NCBI RefSeq assembly: GCF_003339505.1
Contig: NZ_QPIW01000037.1
Coordinates: 1-64,000, forward strand
DNA length: 64,000 nucleotides
Reading direction: 5' to 3'
From: Runella aurantiaca
GTDB taxonomy: Bacteria > Bacteroidota > Bacteroidia > Cytophagales > Spirosomataceae
Both the position numbers and the translations under genes were made by a program. Shown here in pieces: positions 42,461 through 52,700 of the stretch (its first letter is position 1; each line of letters starts with the position of its first letter). The notes under the pieces were generated by a model. The model did not search any database. It was not told the DNA's origin and saw only the letters and a program-made list of their open reading frames with translations.

Positions 42461-42985
42461 ATGAAATCCAGAGGTAGGCCAAAATTAGAAAGCGATGAAA
42501 AAGGGAACTATAACCCAATTTTAGTTGGTGAGAAAGTTTTAAAAACCCTGCAAATAACTTCCGAAATAAATGAAGACCCAGCGGTGTTAAGGGCAAAATT
42601 ATCGGAGATTAAAAAGCATATAGAAGCTTGTGAATATTATTGGAAATTGGTGTTTACCTACTCTTTTTTTGTTTACAAGAATCGCAAGATGACAGACGCA
42701 ATTTTTGAACGTACCGATACCGCCACTATTGATGCAATAAAGAAAATGAATCTCAAAAATTTAGCAGAAATTGTGGGGATAGAATACCATAATTTTAAAA
42801 ATATGTACTCAGGACGTGGGAATGCGAAGAATTTACTTCATTATCAGGCTTTTTTGTACGAAAACGGAGTTAACTTTATTTCATTGCAATTCACTGAAAC
42901 CCTCGTAAACAAAGCTTACACCTATTATCAACTTTTACTGACAAATAAATACACTAGCGAGGAATTAAAAGATATATTTTTTTAA
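42461..42985 (+). CDS. Plasmid protein of unknown function
   Basis: A 174-residue basic protein starting MKSRGRPKLESDEKGNYNPI, an AT-hook-like RGRP opening, followed by helical segments (AKLSEIKKHIEACEYYWKLVFTYSFFVYKN) and a tail rich in Tyr and Lys. No known domain recognised. It lies 23 bp upstream of the toprim gene on the same strand, 1 kb from the origin, so a role in replication or copy control is likely, as inference only. Confidence 0.6.
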   Translation: MKSRGRPKLESDEKGNYNPILVGEKVLKTLQITSEINEDPAVLRAKLSEIKKHIEACEYYWKLVFTYSFFVYKNRKMTDAIFERTDTATIDAIKKMNLKNLAEIVGIEYHNFKNMYSGRGNAKNLLHYQAFLYENGVNFISLQFTETLVNKAYTYYQLLLTNKYTSEELKDIFF

Positions 42986-43008
42986 TTCCTCGCCTTAAAA
43001 AAACACTC

Positions 43009-44697
43009 ATGCATCGTGATTTAGACCAACTAAGGAAGGAAGTAGATTTAGAGCTGGTGTTACTACACTACGGGTATCAATTGAATACAAAAAAATCAAA
43101 TAAACGGAATATTTGGCGATTGTATGAAATAGTACAAAATAAAGATAAGCATCGACTTGTGTTGACGATTAACCAACAAGGCTTAAAATTTTTTATTGAC
43201 TTGAACGACCCAAAATTTAGTGGGGATATTTTCAAGTTCATGGAACGCATGGAGCAGGGGAATTATCATAACATATTTAGAATACTTGATTTAATCAAGT
43301 CAAAAATTGAGTTTAATCAAAATAAAAAATCATTTGAACCAGCAAGCCGCCAATTGTATAGTTTATTAGATGATAATTCACAACGAGAAAAGAAATTATA
43401 TGCCAAATACTCCATTTTATCACTAGAAAATACCGATTATTTAGAAGGAAGGGGAATAGCAAAAAAGGTACTGTTTGCGAAAGAGTTTAATGGATGTATT
43501 AAAAATATAACCCTTTTTTATAACAAAATAAAGCATATAAATACAGCTTTTTTGATGTTTGCGAGTGATGGAAAAATGGTCTCAATTGATATAAGAAATA
43601 CGAACTTTAAGGCTTTTCCTGAAGGGGAAAGGGGAGAAGCACTTTGGATTTCTAACCCTTTTTTTATGGTAAATTCGCCAGTAATAATAGGAGAAAAAGA
43701 AGAAATACAACAGGGTATCATCGGCACTATTGGTAGGTCAGTTACCGAAAATAGGGTTTTTTCATTTGGTAAATTAGGTGAGGAAAAACAAGTATATCTA
43801 CTTAATAATGAGGTTAAAAACAAATTTCAGGAGCTAACTTTTCACCGCATTTTGATTTCTGAATCTGCAATAGACGCTCTTTCACTAAAGCAATTGTCGC
43901 CTGAGCAACCCGATGAACGCCGTCTTTACGTGGCTACCTGTGGACAACCTAGCAATAAACAAATAAAATTTTTACAAGAAATAATAAATAAAAATCCGCA
44001 AGCACAACTTGTAATGGCCCAAGATAACGACCCAGCTGGTTTGCGTTTTGCGATTAATTATTTGGCCTTGATGCATCCTTATGAAAATCCTGAAATGAAA
44101 ATTACACCCTCTGTAACGTTTGTTTCTGCTATCAGTGAATCAAAAGGTAATGTATTTGATAAACATATATTTACCATTGGGATAAACCGTCTTAGTTTAG
44201 AAATCCGATACCCTTTATCATTAGGAGTTAGGAAGGCCCAGGAAGAAAATGAAGGTTTCGTACAAACATTAAGTTTGTTGGTAAGTGAACACGGTATAAA
44301 TCCAATCCATGGTCTGAGTTATGAGGATGAAGAAAATCCTTCTAAAATAGGGATAGAATCAATATTTGACGAAAATTTGAAGCACATGATTACCCGTGCA
44401 ACCATTGCGGTTCCAAATCTGACAAATGTATTGACACTAATCCTTGAATTAATCACGACTGAAATCGAAAAACGTCAGGGGCAAAGATTATTTCATATTC
44501 TTTGCCCAACACCACCCGCGAAAGATTTCAATGACGTATTGCAATTGCAGAAAGGGGAGGAGTTGCCTTTAGCTCATCCCCTAAAATTGCCCGAATCTCC
44601 CGTTATTAGACCATACTATCAAATTCAAACAATAAACTCAAAACAGCATCTGGACATCCAAGGGTTTGGACAAGTGAAAAACATAATTGATTTTTGA
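43009..44697 (+). CDS. Toprim-domain protein (plasmid primase-like or DNA metabolism)
   Basis: A 562-residue protein. The N-terminal part (HRDLDQLRKEVDLELVLLHYGYQL) is like the start of Bacteroidota plasmid toprim/DUF3991 proteins, with a zinc-finger-free N-terminus. The toprim core is around residues 280-345: E285 in ISESAIDALSL and D339/D341 in AQDNDPAGLRFA, the metal-binding Glu and Asp-x-Asp pair. The C-terminal 200 residues are not recognised. Toprim proteins handle primase, topoisomerase or nuclease chemistry. Near an iteron origin it may be a plasmid primase, but its typical relatives are found in mobilisation regions as well. It converges on the TPR kinase gene with 14 bp between stops. 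Confidence 0.8.
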   Translation: MHRDLDQLRKEVDLELVLLHYGYQLNTKKSNKRNIWRLYEIVQNKDKHRLVLTINQQGLKFFIDLNDPKFSGDIFKFMERMEQGNYHNIFRILDLIKSKIEFNQNKKSFEPASRQLYSLLDDNSQREKKLYAKYSILSLENTDYLEGRGIAKKVLFAKEFNGCIKNITLFYNKIKHINTAFLMFASDGKMVSIDIRNTNFKAFPEGERGEALWISNPFFMVNSPVIIGEKEEIQQGIIGTIGRSVTENRVFSFGKLGEEKQVYLLNNEVKNKFQELTFHRILISESAIDALSLKQLSPEQPDERRLYVATCGQPSNKQIKFLQEIINKNPQAQLVMAQDNDPAGLRFAINYLALMHPYENPEMKITPSVTFVSAISESKGNVFDKHIFTIGINRLSLEIRYPLSLGVRKAQEENEGFVQTLSLLVSEHGINPIHGLSYEDEENPSKIGIESIFDENLKHMITRATIAVPNLTNVLTLILELITTEIEKRQGQRLFHILCPTPPAKDFNDVLQLQKGEELPLAHPLKLPESPVIRPYYQIQTINSKQHLDIQGFGQVKNIIDF

Positions 44698-44711
44698 TTA
44701 ATCAACCAAAT

Positions 44712-46613
44712 TTATTGAATTCCAAACACCGTTCGATTCCCCAATACTTTTTCAAATTGCAGAAAAGTTGAATATCCTTCCGTTGTTTCGATGATTTTGG
44801 AGTCTCCTTTGAGTTTTTTACTTAAAATCTTTACCAGATTCAGCCCAAAAGCGGTTCCGTTATTTAATTCTGGGGCTTTGGCGGAGCCAATACCATTGTC
44901 TTTTACTTGAAGGCAGAGTTTACCATTTTCTTCACAAAACGAAAGTTCTATCTCACCTGTTCGCCCCTCTGGAAAAGCATATTTTAGGGAATTTGTTAAT
45001 AATTCATTAACAATCAGGCCAATAATCATGGCAGTGTCTACGTCTAAATAAATTGGATCCAGCTTATAATTAATCCTCACCTGCTCTTTGTTAATCAAAC
45101 CAAATGAATCTAACAAAGAAATACCCAGGTTTTTGAGATAATCGTTCATGTCAACCGTCCCTGGATTGACTCCCATGTATAATTTTTGGTGAATAAGCCC
45201 CATCGCTTCTACTCTGTTTTCACTTTCTCGTATGGCTTCCAAAGCCGCTTTATCTTTTATATATCTACTTTGAAGATGCAATAAACTGGAAAGAACTTGA
45301 AGGTTATTTTTCACTCTGTGATGAATTTCTCTTATCAGATACTCTTTTTCTTTGTTGCGCTGGCGCAAAGTACGAATGAGCCTGAAAAGCATCAGACCAC
45401 CAATAACCATAAGGCCAAGAAATGATGATAATGTCCAAAGTTTTATTCGGTCCTCCGATAATTGTTTATTCTGTATGGCAATTTGAGTCTCCTTTTGCTC
45501 GGATTCGTATTGGTTTTTTAAACTCGAAAATTGAGCGCTATTCTGATTACGAAGTAGACTGTCACCGATATAGGATGCTTTTTTTTGAAAGTAGAAGGCA
45601 GAATCGTATTGGTTGAGCTGGCCATAGGCTTCAGCCAGAAGTTTAAAATTATTAACGGCATTTTGGGAGTGAAAAGGTTTTTTTAGCAGTTTTTCATTTT
45701 CAAGTAAATAAGGCAAGGCTTGCCGATATTTTCCGATCAAATGGTAAACATGGCCAATATTGCCAGTAACCGATGAAGTGAGCCAATTGATTCCGCTACG
45801 CTGGGCTATTTGAAGACTTTCGTTGTAATCCGCTAGGGCGGATGAATATTGTCGCTTTTTTTTATAAACATTGGCTCTACTGTTTAGTGAGAGAGCAATA
45901 TCTATGTCGTAGTTGAAGAGGCGCCTGATTTTTAGGCTTTCGTTATGAAATACTAACGCTTTTTGAAAGTTACCAAACTGTAGCCATGCATCCCCGAGCA
46001 GTTGGGCAGATGTGGAGAGGTCTCTTAAAATATTTGATTGTTTTTGTTCATAGTATGCTTTTTGTGCATAATTGATTGCTTCTTCAAATTTATTCTGAGA
46101 AAAAAAAACGGAAGCTAAATCCGAATTGGCCTTCGCAATTCCAATGGGGTCATTGAGTTTTTGATAAATTGTAAGCGCCCGAAAACCGTAAAGTAGTGCT
46201 TTTTCAAAATTGCCCAGATATGTGTATACCCAGCAGATTTTACCAAAAATTCTGGCTTCCCATTTTAAATTATTTTGCTTCTGAAATGCGTATAAAGCCC
46301 GATTGTAGTAATAAAGAGCAGAATCGGGTTGGCTTAAGTTTGCCCCTGCATTTCCTAGATTAAACTCAATTTTTGGAAGCCACTCTTGGTGATTATTTGC
46401 TTTAGCAATATGGTAAGATAAATGAAAAATTCTTTTTGCCCTTCTGATATCGGTGTTGTTTACAGATTCAGCTAAAGTATATAATTTTCTGATTTTAAGG
46501 AGATTATTGTCTAATAACAAAATATTTTTCTCAGAACTATCAGGGAGAGAATTTTGTGAAAAAACCGAAAGACTAAACAAAAAAAACAGTGTTTTGAGTA
46601 AAGTTTTTTTCAT
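44712..46613 (-). CDS. TPR sensor histidine kinase (HisKA_2 type)
   Basis: A 633-residue membrane sensor. It has a signal sequence (TLLKTLFFLFSLSVFSQ), periplasmic TPR-like repeats (about 40-340; DSALYYYNRALYAFQKQ, EEAINYAQKAYYEQ), one transmembrane helix near residue 395-415 (LWTLSSFLGLMVIGGLMLF) and a cytoplasmic kinase. The H-box LIREIHHRVKNNLQVLSSLLHLQ (about 425-448) is of the HisKA_2 type, followed by HATPase boxes GLIVNELLTNSLKYAFP and VKDNGIGSAK. It is 13 bp downstream of the LytTR regulator gene, so they are a cognate pair. Confidence 0.9.
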   Translation of the reverse strand: MKKTLLKTLFFLFSLSVFSQNSLPDSSEKNILLLDNNLLKIRKLYTLAESVNNTDIRRAKRIFHLSYHIAKANNHQEWLPKIEFNLGNAGANLSQPDSALYYYNRALYAFQKQNNLKWEARIFGKICWVYTYLGNFEKALLYGFRALTIYQKLNDPIGIAKANSDLASVFFSQNKFEEAINYAQKAYYEQKQSNILRDLSTSAQLLGDAWLQFGNFQKALVFHNESLKIRRLFNYDIDIALSLNSRANVYKKKRQYSSALADYNESLQIAQRSGINWLTSSVTGNIGHVYHLIGKYRQALPYLLENEKLLKKPFHSQNAVNNFKLLAEAYGQLNQYDSAFYFQKKASYIGDSLLRNQNSAQFSSLKNQYESEQKETQIAIQNKQLSEDRIKLWTLSSFLGLMVIGGLMLFRLIRTLRQRNKEKEYLIREIHHRVKNNLQVLSSLLHLQSRYIKDKAALEAIRESENRVEAMGLIHQKLYMGVNPGTVDMNDYLKNLGISLLDSFGLINKEQVRINYKLDPIYLDVDTAMIIGLIVNELLTNSLKYAFPEGRTGEIELSFCEENGKLCLQVKDNGIGSAKAPELNNGTAFGLNLVKILSKKLKGDSKIIETTEGYSTFLQFEKVLGNRTVFGIQ

Positions 46614-46626
46614 TATTGAAATGAAA

Positions 46627-47373
46627 TTAAGAAATCTTCTTTAAACGTCCCATGATTTCCTCTCTGGCGGATTTGCTAACGGGGATTTGATGTTTACCAA
46701 TATAAAGTGAAAGATCACCTATTTGCTCAACGTGGTTCAAGTTAACAATAAAAGAACGGTGTACTCTCAAAAATTCGGATAAATTGCTGAGTGTCTCACT
46801 AAATTTACCCAAAGTTTGCAAAATTTGAATCTCTTTGGTTCGGGTAAAAACTTTACAGTAATAATCATTGGCTTCGACCCATTGGATGTCCTGAAAAAAC
46901 AAACGTTCCATTCCATTTTTTACTTTAACAAAAAGCCGATCCTGAAGAACGTAAGCACTCTCATCTCCTGCAACTACATCAACCAGTTTTTTTGTTTTCT
47001 CCGCCGATTGAATGATGGCCAACTCAATAGCATGTTTTAAATCCCGACCCCGATATGGTTTTGAAAGAAAAGCCGCTGGACCAGTGGTTTTTGCTTTTGA
47101 AAAGGTGATTTCATCGGAATTACCCGTTAAAAAAATGATAGGGAATTGGTTTTTTTTTGTTAACTGCCTTACAGTTTCAATTCCATCCCATTTTCCAGAC
47201 AACTGCACATCCATGATTATTAAATCTGGCGAAGTTTCTTGGATGTATTCATAAGCTTCTTCACCATTATCGAATAGACCAATTACTTCGTAGCCCATTT
47301 CCTCAAGGCGGTCTTGGAGGTCTGCTCCGATAATTGCGTCATCTTCAACAATAACGATTTGAATTGTATCCAT
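46627..47373 (-). CDS. LytTR family response regulator (paired with TPR kinase)
   Basis: A 248-residue response regulator with an intact receiver: acidic pocket E10-D11-D12, phospho-acceptor D55 (LIIMDVQL) and K105. The LytTR domain begins near 150 (DIQWVEANDYYCKVF; RVHRSFIVNLNHVEQI). It is a close paralogue of the orphan regulator at 14858-15598, especially over the receiver. It lies immediately upstream (13 bp) of the TPR kinase gene. LytTR proteins bind paired direct repeats; none of the 14.4-14.7 kb repeat type is seen in its own upstream gap. Confidence 0.93.
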   Translation of the reverse strand: MDTIQIVIVEDDAIIGADLQDRLEEMGYEVIGLFDNGEEAYEYIQETSPDLIIMDVQLSGKWDGIETVRQLTKKNQFPIIFLTGNSDEITFSKAKTTGPAAFLSKPYRGRDLKHAIELAIIQSAEKTKKLVDVVAGDESAYVLQDRLFVKVKNGMERLFFQDIQWVEANDYYCKVFTRTKEIQILQTLGKFSETLSNLSEFLRVHRSFIVNLNHVEQIGDLSLYIGKHQIPVSKSAREEIMGRLKKIS

Positions 47374-47525
47374 GATTTCCTAAAAGGAAGTGTTGAGTAA
47401 AAAAAGTCAAGGTCTTTAGTGTACTAAATAAGGGGCTAATTAAGCCATTTTAGGGTTAAAAAATGTTTTTTTGTGTACGAAAGGGCTAAAAATTATATGC
47501 CAATCGTAGGTTTTAATTATACGAA

Positions 47526-47582
47526 AAGAAAGTAGCCACAAAAACTATACCTAAAAGGCTTAGTTTCTGTGGCTACTTTCTT
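47526..47582 (-). terminator. Terminator after the receiver-SpoIIE gene
   Basis: Arms 47526-47547 and 47561-47582 (AAGAAAGTAGCCACA...) form a 22-bp stem with one mismatch and a 13-base loop, about 36 bp beyond the stop at 47618. The minus-strand tail is TTTTCGTATAATT, T-rich. It ends the signalling operon. Confidence 0.85.
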
Positions 47583-47617
47583 GGAATTTTATTGGTTTAA
47601 GAAAAGAAATGTGTCTC

Positions 47618-48793
47618 TTAATTGCCGTTGAATTGGATGGTCAAGACTGTAATATCATCAAATTGTGAGTTTTCGCCGATAAAATCTTTCAAGTGCTGGC
47701 GAATGGAGTTGTTGATGTCTTGAGGCAACGGAGCATTGACAAATGGCATTAAAACCTCCTCTGCTCTATGGGTTCCGAAGCGATCACCCGCCTTATTATT
47801 GGCATCGGTTACGCCGTCGGTGTACATAAAAAGGGTGTCGCCGGGGGTTAATGTGAGTATTTGTTTTTTGTAGTTGTAGTCGGGATCAATACCGAGCGCC
47901 ATCCCTGTGGTTTTAACGACGGGTTCAACACCCTTGTCTTTTCTCAAAATAAAGGGTGGCTCATGGCCTGCATCTACGTATTCAACCACGCCTGTCTGTA
48001 AATCCAAGATACCGACAAAGGCCGTCACAAACATAAAAGAGTCATTGTCTTCCGATAAGAATGCATTGACTTCTTTTACTTCATCGGCGATGTCTTCATA
48101 ATTTCGGTGTAAAAAATGGGTTTTGAAAATGGCTTTTGTTATGGCCATAAACATACATGCGGGCACCCCTTTGTCTGATACATCGCCGATGATGAAGAAG
48201 AGGTGATTCTCATCTATCAAGAAGAAATCGAATAGATCTCCACCTACCGATTTGGCGGGTTCGAGAAAGCCATGCAAATCTAGGTCTTTTCGTTGTGGAA
48301 AAGGTGGAAAAATCTTTGGTAGCATGGACTGCTGAATATCACGGGCAATGAGCAAATCATTCTGAATCGAAACCAATTGATCTCGCTCCTTTTCATGCTG
48401 TATGACCATTTCGATGTACCCTGCGGTTTTGTCGATGGTAATGTCTAAGTCATCAAAATTGATGGGTTTCGTTATAAAATCAAACGCACCAAGGTTCATG
48501 GCCCGGCGAATGTTGTCCATATCGCCGTGGGCGGAAACCATCACGGCTTTAATCCTTGATTTTTTTATTTGGTTGAGGTGCGACAAAAAAGTCAGCCCGT
48601 CCATCTCGGGCATGTTAATATCTGAAAGCACAATGTCGATGTCGGAATGTTCAGTCAACGCTTCGAGGGCTTCAACGCCATTATGTACAAAAATGAATTC
48701 GTATCTTTTTTCACGAATTTGTTTTCTGAATCGAGTTTGGATGAGCATTTCCATATCTAATTCGTCATCCATACTTAGTATCTTGATTGCCAT
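47618..48793 (-). CDS. Receiver-domain PP2C (SpoIIE-type) phosphatase
   Basis: A 391-residue fusion of a response-regulator receiver (residues 1-120; phospho-acceptor D58 in IVLSDINMPEMDG, K109) and a PP2C/SpoIIE phosphatase (about 165-390; SVGGDLFDFFLIDENHLFFIIGDVSDKG, DAGHEPPFIL, LFMYTDGVTDANN). The conserved Asp residues that bind the two Mn/Mg ions are present. RsbU-like proteins de-phosphorylate the anti-anti-sigma (STAS) protein. It is the last gene of the long operon; the STAS and RsbW-like genes are its natural partners though 14-16 kb upstream. Confidence 0.93.
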   Translation of the reverse strand: MAIKILSMDDELDMEMLIQTRFRKQIREKRYEFIFVHNGVEALEALTEHSDIDIVLSDINMPEMDGLTFLSHLNQIKKSRIKAVMVSAHGDMDNIRRAMNLGAFDFITKPINFDDLDITIDKTAGYIEMVIQHEKERDQLVSIQNDLLIARDIQQSMLPKIFPPFPQRKDLDLHGFLEPAKSVGGDLFDFFLIDENHLFFIIGDVSDKGVPACMFMAITKAIFKTHFLHRNYEDIADEVKEVNAFLSEDNDSFMFVTAFVGILDLQTGVVEYVDAGHEPPFILRKDKGVEPVVKTTGMALGIDPDYNYKKQILTLTPGDTLFMYTDGVTDANNKAGDRFGTHRAEEVLMPFVNAPLPQDINNSIRQHLKDFIGENSQFDDITVLTIQFNGN

Positions 48794-48873
48794 TGTCTTG
48801 GTAATTTGAGGTGAGTTTTTAACGTTTTAACAGATTGGTTAGATCGTAAAGGGTTATAATACACTTAAATATT

Positions 48874-49770
48874 TCATAATGTTAGGGGAATTTGAAGGGT
48901 AAATTCGGTAAAAACACCCGCCTCAGAGTCAACACTCAACGTACCTCGGTGCATCACAGTTACAATGTCTCGGCTCAATGCTAACCCCAATCCTGAGCCT
49001 TTGCCGACGGGTTTGGTGGTAAAAAAGGGGGTAAATAATTTTACTTTAATTTCGTTCGGAATACCGATGCCGTTGTCCCTGATTTTTATTTCAACCACAT
49101 CATTCAGCCGTTTTGAACTGACGATAATTTGTGGGGTGTAGCCCTCAATCTCCTGTTTGAGTTTTTCATTGATGGCGTAACAGGCGTTATTCACCAAATT
49201 CAGCACCACCCGACTGATTTCGGTGGCTGATAATTTTACCATTTTTAAGGTGGCATCCAGTTGAAAAACCAACGACACATTAAACGATTTATCTTCTCCC
49301 CGCGTACCCTGATAGGCAAGTTTGGTAAACTCCTCCAACAAAAGATTTAAATCGACGGGGTCAAATTGGATGTTTTTATTTTCGGTTCTTGTTTGGGCTA
49401 ACATACTTTGGATGATGCGGGTGATTCTGCCCCCATTTTCCCCGATTTTTTCGTTTAGACCGTTTAGTTGGTCAAGCAAAAAAAGTAAATCTTCCTCCTC
49501 GGCGGTTAGCTGAACATCCTTTCGGTTGTCAAAAATCTCCTTTATTTCTTTAATCAGGTCAATGGAGAGTTTAGAAAAATTGTTTACAAAATTAAGCGGA
49601 TTTTGAATTTCGTGCAGAATTCCCGCCGTTAATTGACCAATTTCTGCTAATTTATTTAATTGCTTATATCGCTCTTTCAGGGCTTCAATATCATGCTCAG
49701 ATTGTTGATTTTCTTGGTGTTCTAATTCACCTTTTTTTTCAGACTCAATCGTTTTATTGTCATTTTCCAT
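48874..49770 (-). CDS. Soluble histidine kinase
   Basis: A 298-residue histidine kinase with no membrane segment. A charged coiled-coil N-terminus (residues 1-40) precedes the H-box ILHEIQNPLNFVNNF with H53 as phospho-acceptor, and the C-terminal HATPase has VLNLVNNACYAINEK, IRDNGIGIPNEI and TTKPVGKGSGLGLALSRDI. It is the natural kinase for the receiver of the SpoIIE gene 80 bp downstream. It is also closely similar in its C-terminal half to the following sensor, whose own H-box is defective. Confidence 0.92.
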   Translation of the reverse strand: MENDNKTIESEKKGELEHQENQQSEHDIEALKERYKQLNKLAEIGQLTAGILHEIQNPLNFVNNFSKLSIDLIKEIKEIFDNRKDVQLTAEEEDLLFLLDQLNGLNEKIGENGGRITRIIQSMLAQTRTENKNIQFDPVDLNLLLEEFTKLAYQGTRGEDKSFNVSLVFQLDATLKMVKLSATEISRVVLNLVNNACYAINEKLKQEIEGYTPQIIVSSKRLNDVVEIKIRDNGIGIPNEIKVKLFTPFFTTKPVGKGSGLGLALSRDIVTVMHRGTLSVDSEAGVFTEFTLQIPLTL

Positions 49771-49793
49771 ATATCCTTTTGATTAAAAGAGGC

Positions 49794-52700
49794 TTAGCTG
49801 AGCGCAGGTAATGTGATAATTACTTCGGTAAACTCACCCTCTTTGGAATTGAGTTCTATTTTCCCTTTATGGAGTTCAATGATATCTTTGGTCATAAAAA
49901 GACCCAATCCTGTGCCTTTTGAGGTGGGCTTTGTGGTAAAGAAAGGACTGAATATCAGATTTAAGTCGCGTTGTGGTATCCCTTTACCGTTGTCTTTGAT
50001 TCTTACTTCTACTTCTCCGTTAATTAATTTTGTTGTTAATTTAATTTGAGGTGAAAAACTTTTATTGAGTTTACTTTTTTCAGACAAAGTGTAGAGGGCA
50101 TTGTCTATAATGTTGGAAAGAACATCCCCAAACTCAGGTGGAAGAATCCGGGTTTTGAGTGATTGATTTTCAAGTTCGATAAGTAAATCGCCGTTAAAAT
50201 CCTTGTTCTTTTGGGTAAAGTCGTGAAAAATGACTTTGGCCCTGCTTTCGATAAAATGATTTAAATCTGTTTCAAAGAATTCACGAGATTTTTCTTTCAG
50301 CAATTTCTGCATGTCTTTGACAATGCGCGTGGTACTGTTTCCATGGTCATAAATTTTTGTAATGCTATTTTTAAGTAATGTCAGCGAATCTTCAAATTCT
50401 TCCTGTAAATCCTGGTTGAGACTTGCCTTGTTTTTTTCAAGCAGCTCATTGAGTTCATCAATCAAAATAGTTGAAGATTCAGAAAAATTGTTGATATAGT
50501 TTAAAGGATTCAAAATTCGGTCAACAATTCCTTTCGTCAATTGACCCACAGAAGCCAGACGTTCCTGCCTAATCAACTCCTCTTGGGTATTTTTAAGGTT
50601 GCTTAGGGTATTTTCTAGGTCTTCCAGAATGCGGGTTTTGATGTAAGCCGCAATCAGGTGTTCCTTTAAGTTTTTAATCATGTTGAAATCTCGCTGGTCA
50701 AAGGCGTTGGCGCGGACGGAGTTTTCGAGCGTGATAAAACCTTCAATATGATTATCCACTTTGATAACGATGGCAATCATGGATTTGGGAGTCACCAATG
50801 AATCAATGGGGTTATTCAGTTTTTCATAACTTATGTCATTCTTAAAATATATATCTTCGTAGACTTCAATGGCTTCGTAAATATAGCGATTTTCGGCTTC
50901 TTCGAGGCTTAACTGAACCGATTCTACCGTCGATAGTTCATTGAATCCATAAAGCGCTTTGAATTGATAGCCGTTGGTTTCATTATTAAAAATCAAGGCG
51001 CTTGCACAGTCCATATTACGAATGATTTTCAAACGGTTTAAGACGGTTTGAAACAAATTCGCGAAGTTAATTTCAGTGTTGATGGCCTGAACGATGAAGT
51101 CGATTTTTTCGAGTTGGTCATTTTTGGTGGTTAGCTCTTCGGATTGTTGTTCCAACTCAACTTTTTGGGTCACCACCTCCTCGGTACGCTCGCGAATAAG
51201 GTTTTCAAGTTCTAGTTTTTCACGGACCAATACCCGCAAACGCCAACGGACGGAGTTGTAAATAAGCGCTCCAAAAAATAAAATATAAGCTGCAATAGCC
51301 CACCATTTAAGATACATTGGCGTGGCAATTGAGAATTCCACAATGGCTTCCTCACTTTGCTTCCCGTAAATATTGCGGGCTCTTACCCTAAATTTATAGT
51401 TTCCAGGCGGAAGGTTGGTATATTCTTTTTGAGATTGGGTAGTCCATTCTGACCATACCTTATCAAAGTTTTCGAGGTAGTATTGAAAGCTCAATACTTC
51501 GTTGACATTAAAACTTGGGGCTGAAAATTCAAATTCTATGTTATTATTATTAGGCTCTAAACTAATTTTCGGCACTGACAAATTATCGGTGATGGCTGCT
51601 GTATCGGTAGGATAACCGTTGAAAAGTGCCTGTTCACCTTTGACAGTCACTTTCCGAATCAATGCTGGAAACGACCTTTGGTATTCTTGACTATGGTTTA
51701 AATCAAACCGAATCAAACCTTCAGACCCCCCAAACCAAATTACGTTTGATTGGTCTGGATAAATGACGTTAAATGGAATATCTGAAATCGGCAAAAATGC
51801 CGTATTGGTAGCCTGATAGGGTTTGTTGGGCTGGCCAGTGGGTAGATAAGAGGTAATCAATTTCTCGTCGCCACGGGTGGTCCATATTTTTCCGTTTCGC
51901 TCTTCCAAAATTTTTCCATTCCAATATACAGTTGCTGCGCTATCGGTCTGGAAAAGATTAAAAGGCTCGAATTGGTCTTTTTGGGGCTGAAACTTAAAAA
52001 TCCCCTTTTGATTATAGGCAATAAGTCCTTTGGAGGTGTTGGTGATTCGATTGTACGACAAGGGCGGCAAACCGTCTTTGGCAGCGTACTTTTTTTCTTC
52101 ATTGGCTTGAACGTTGATTTTTATGACGCCGTCTGATAGGGTTTCAAGCCAAAGATTCCCTTTTTCGTCTTCGGTTATCCCTACTATTTGCTCATTGGTT
52201 TTACCAACAAGTCGGTAGTTTCGTCCACCGCCCGCTAGGTTTAACATCCCTAGCCCATTTTGTTGCCCCACAAAAACGACGGAGGGATTGATTTTAGAAA
52301 CGTAGACGCACAGCGAATAAAAAGGTGTAAGTTGTTGAGTGCCACGTTCAGTAACTAAAATTAGGCCTCGGTTGGTGGCGGCGAGGAGCCCATTAGGGGC
52401 CACGGCTAAGTCAAAACAGCCTGCATTGAGGGCGGCTACTGGCTTGACGTTAAATTTGTCGATGTAAAAAAGACCATTGAGCGTGCCAGCATATAGGCGT
52501 CCATTGGCCCGTACAACGGCTTTTACTTCGCCTTTCAGGTTACTAAATTCGTTGAATTTTTCAATGGGAGAGTCTACTTCAATTTGTACAATACCGTTAT
52601 TAAGCGCTAACCATAATGCCCCGTCGCGGTTGGTAAAGATGGCATTGACGAGCAAGTTTTGCAAGTAGTCATTGTCCTTAAGTTGGTTGATAATTTGGCC

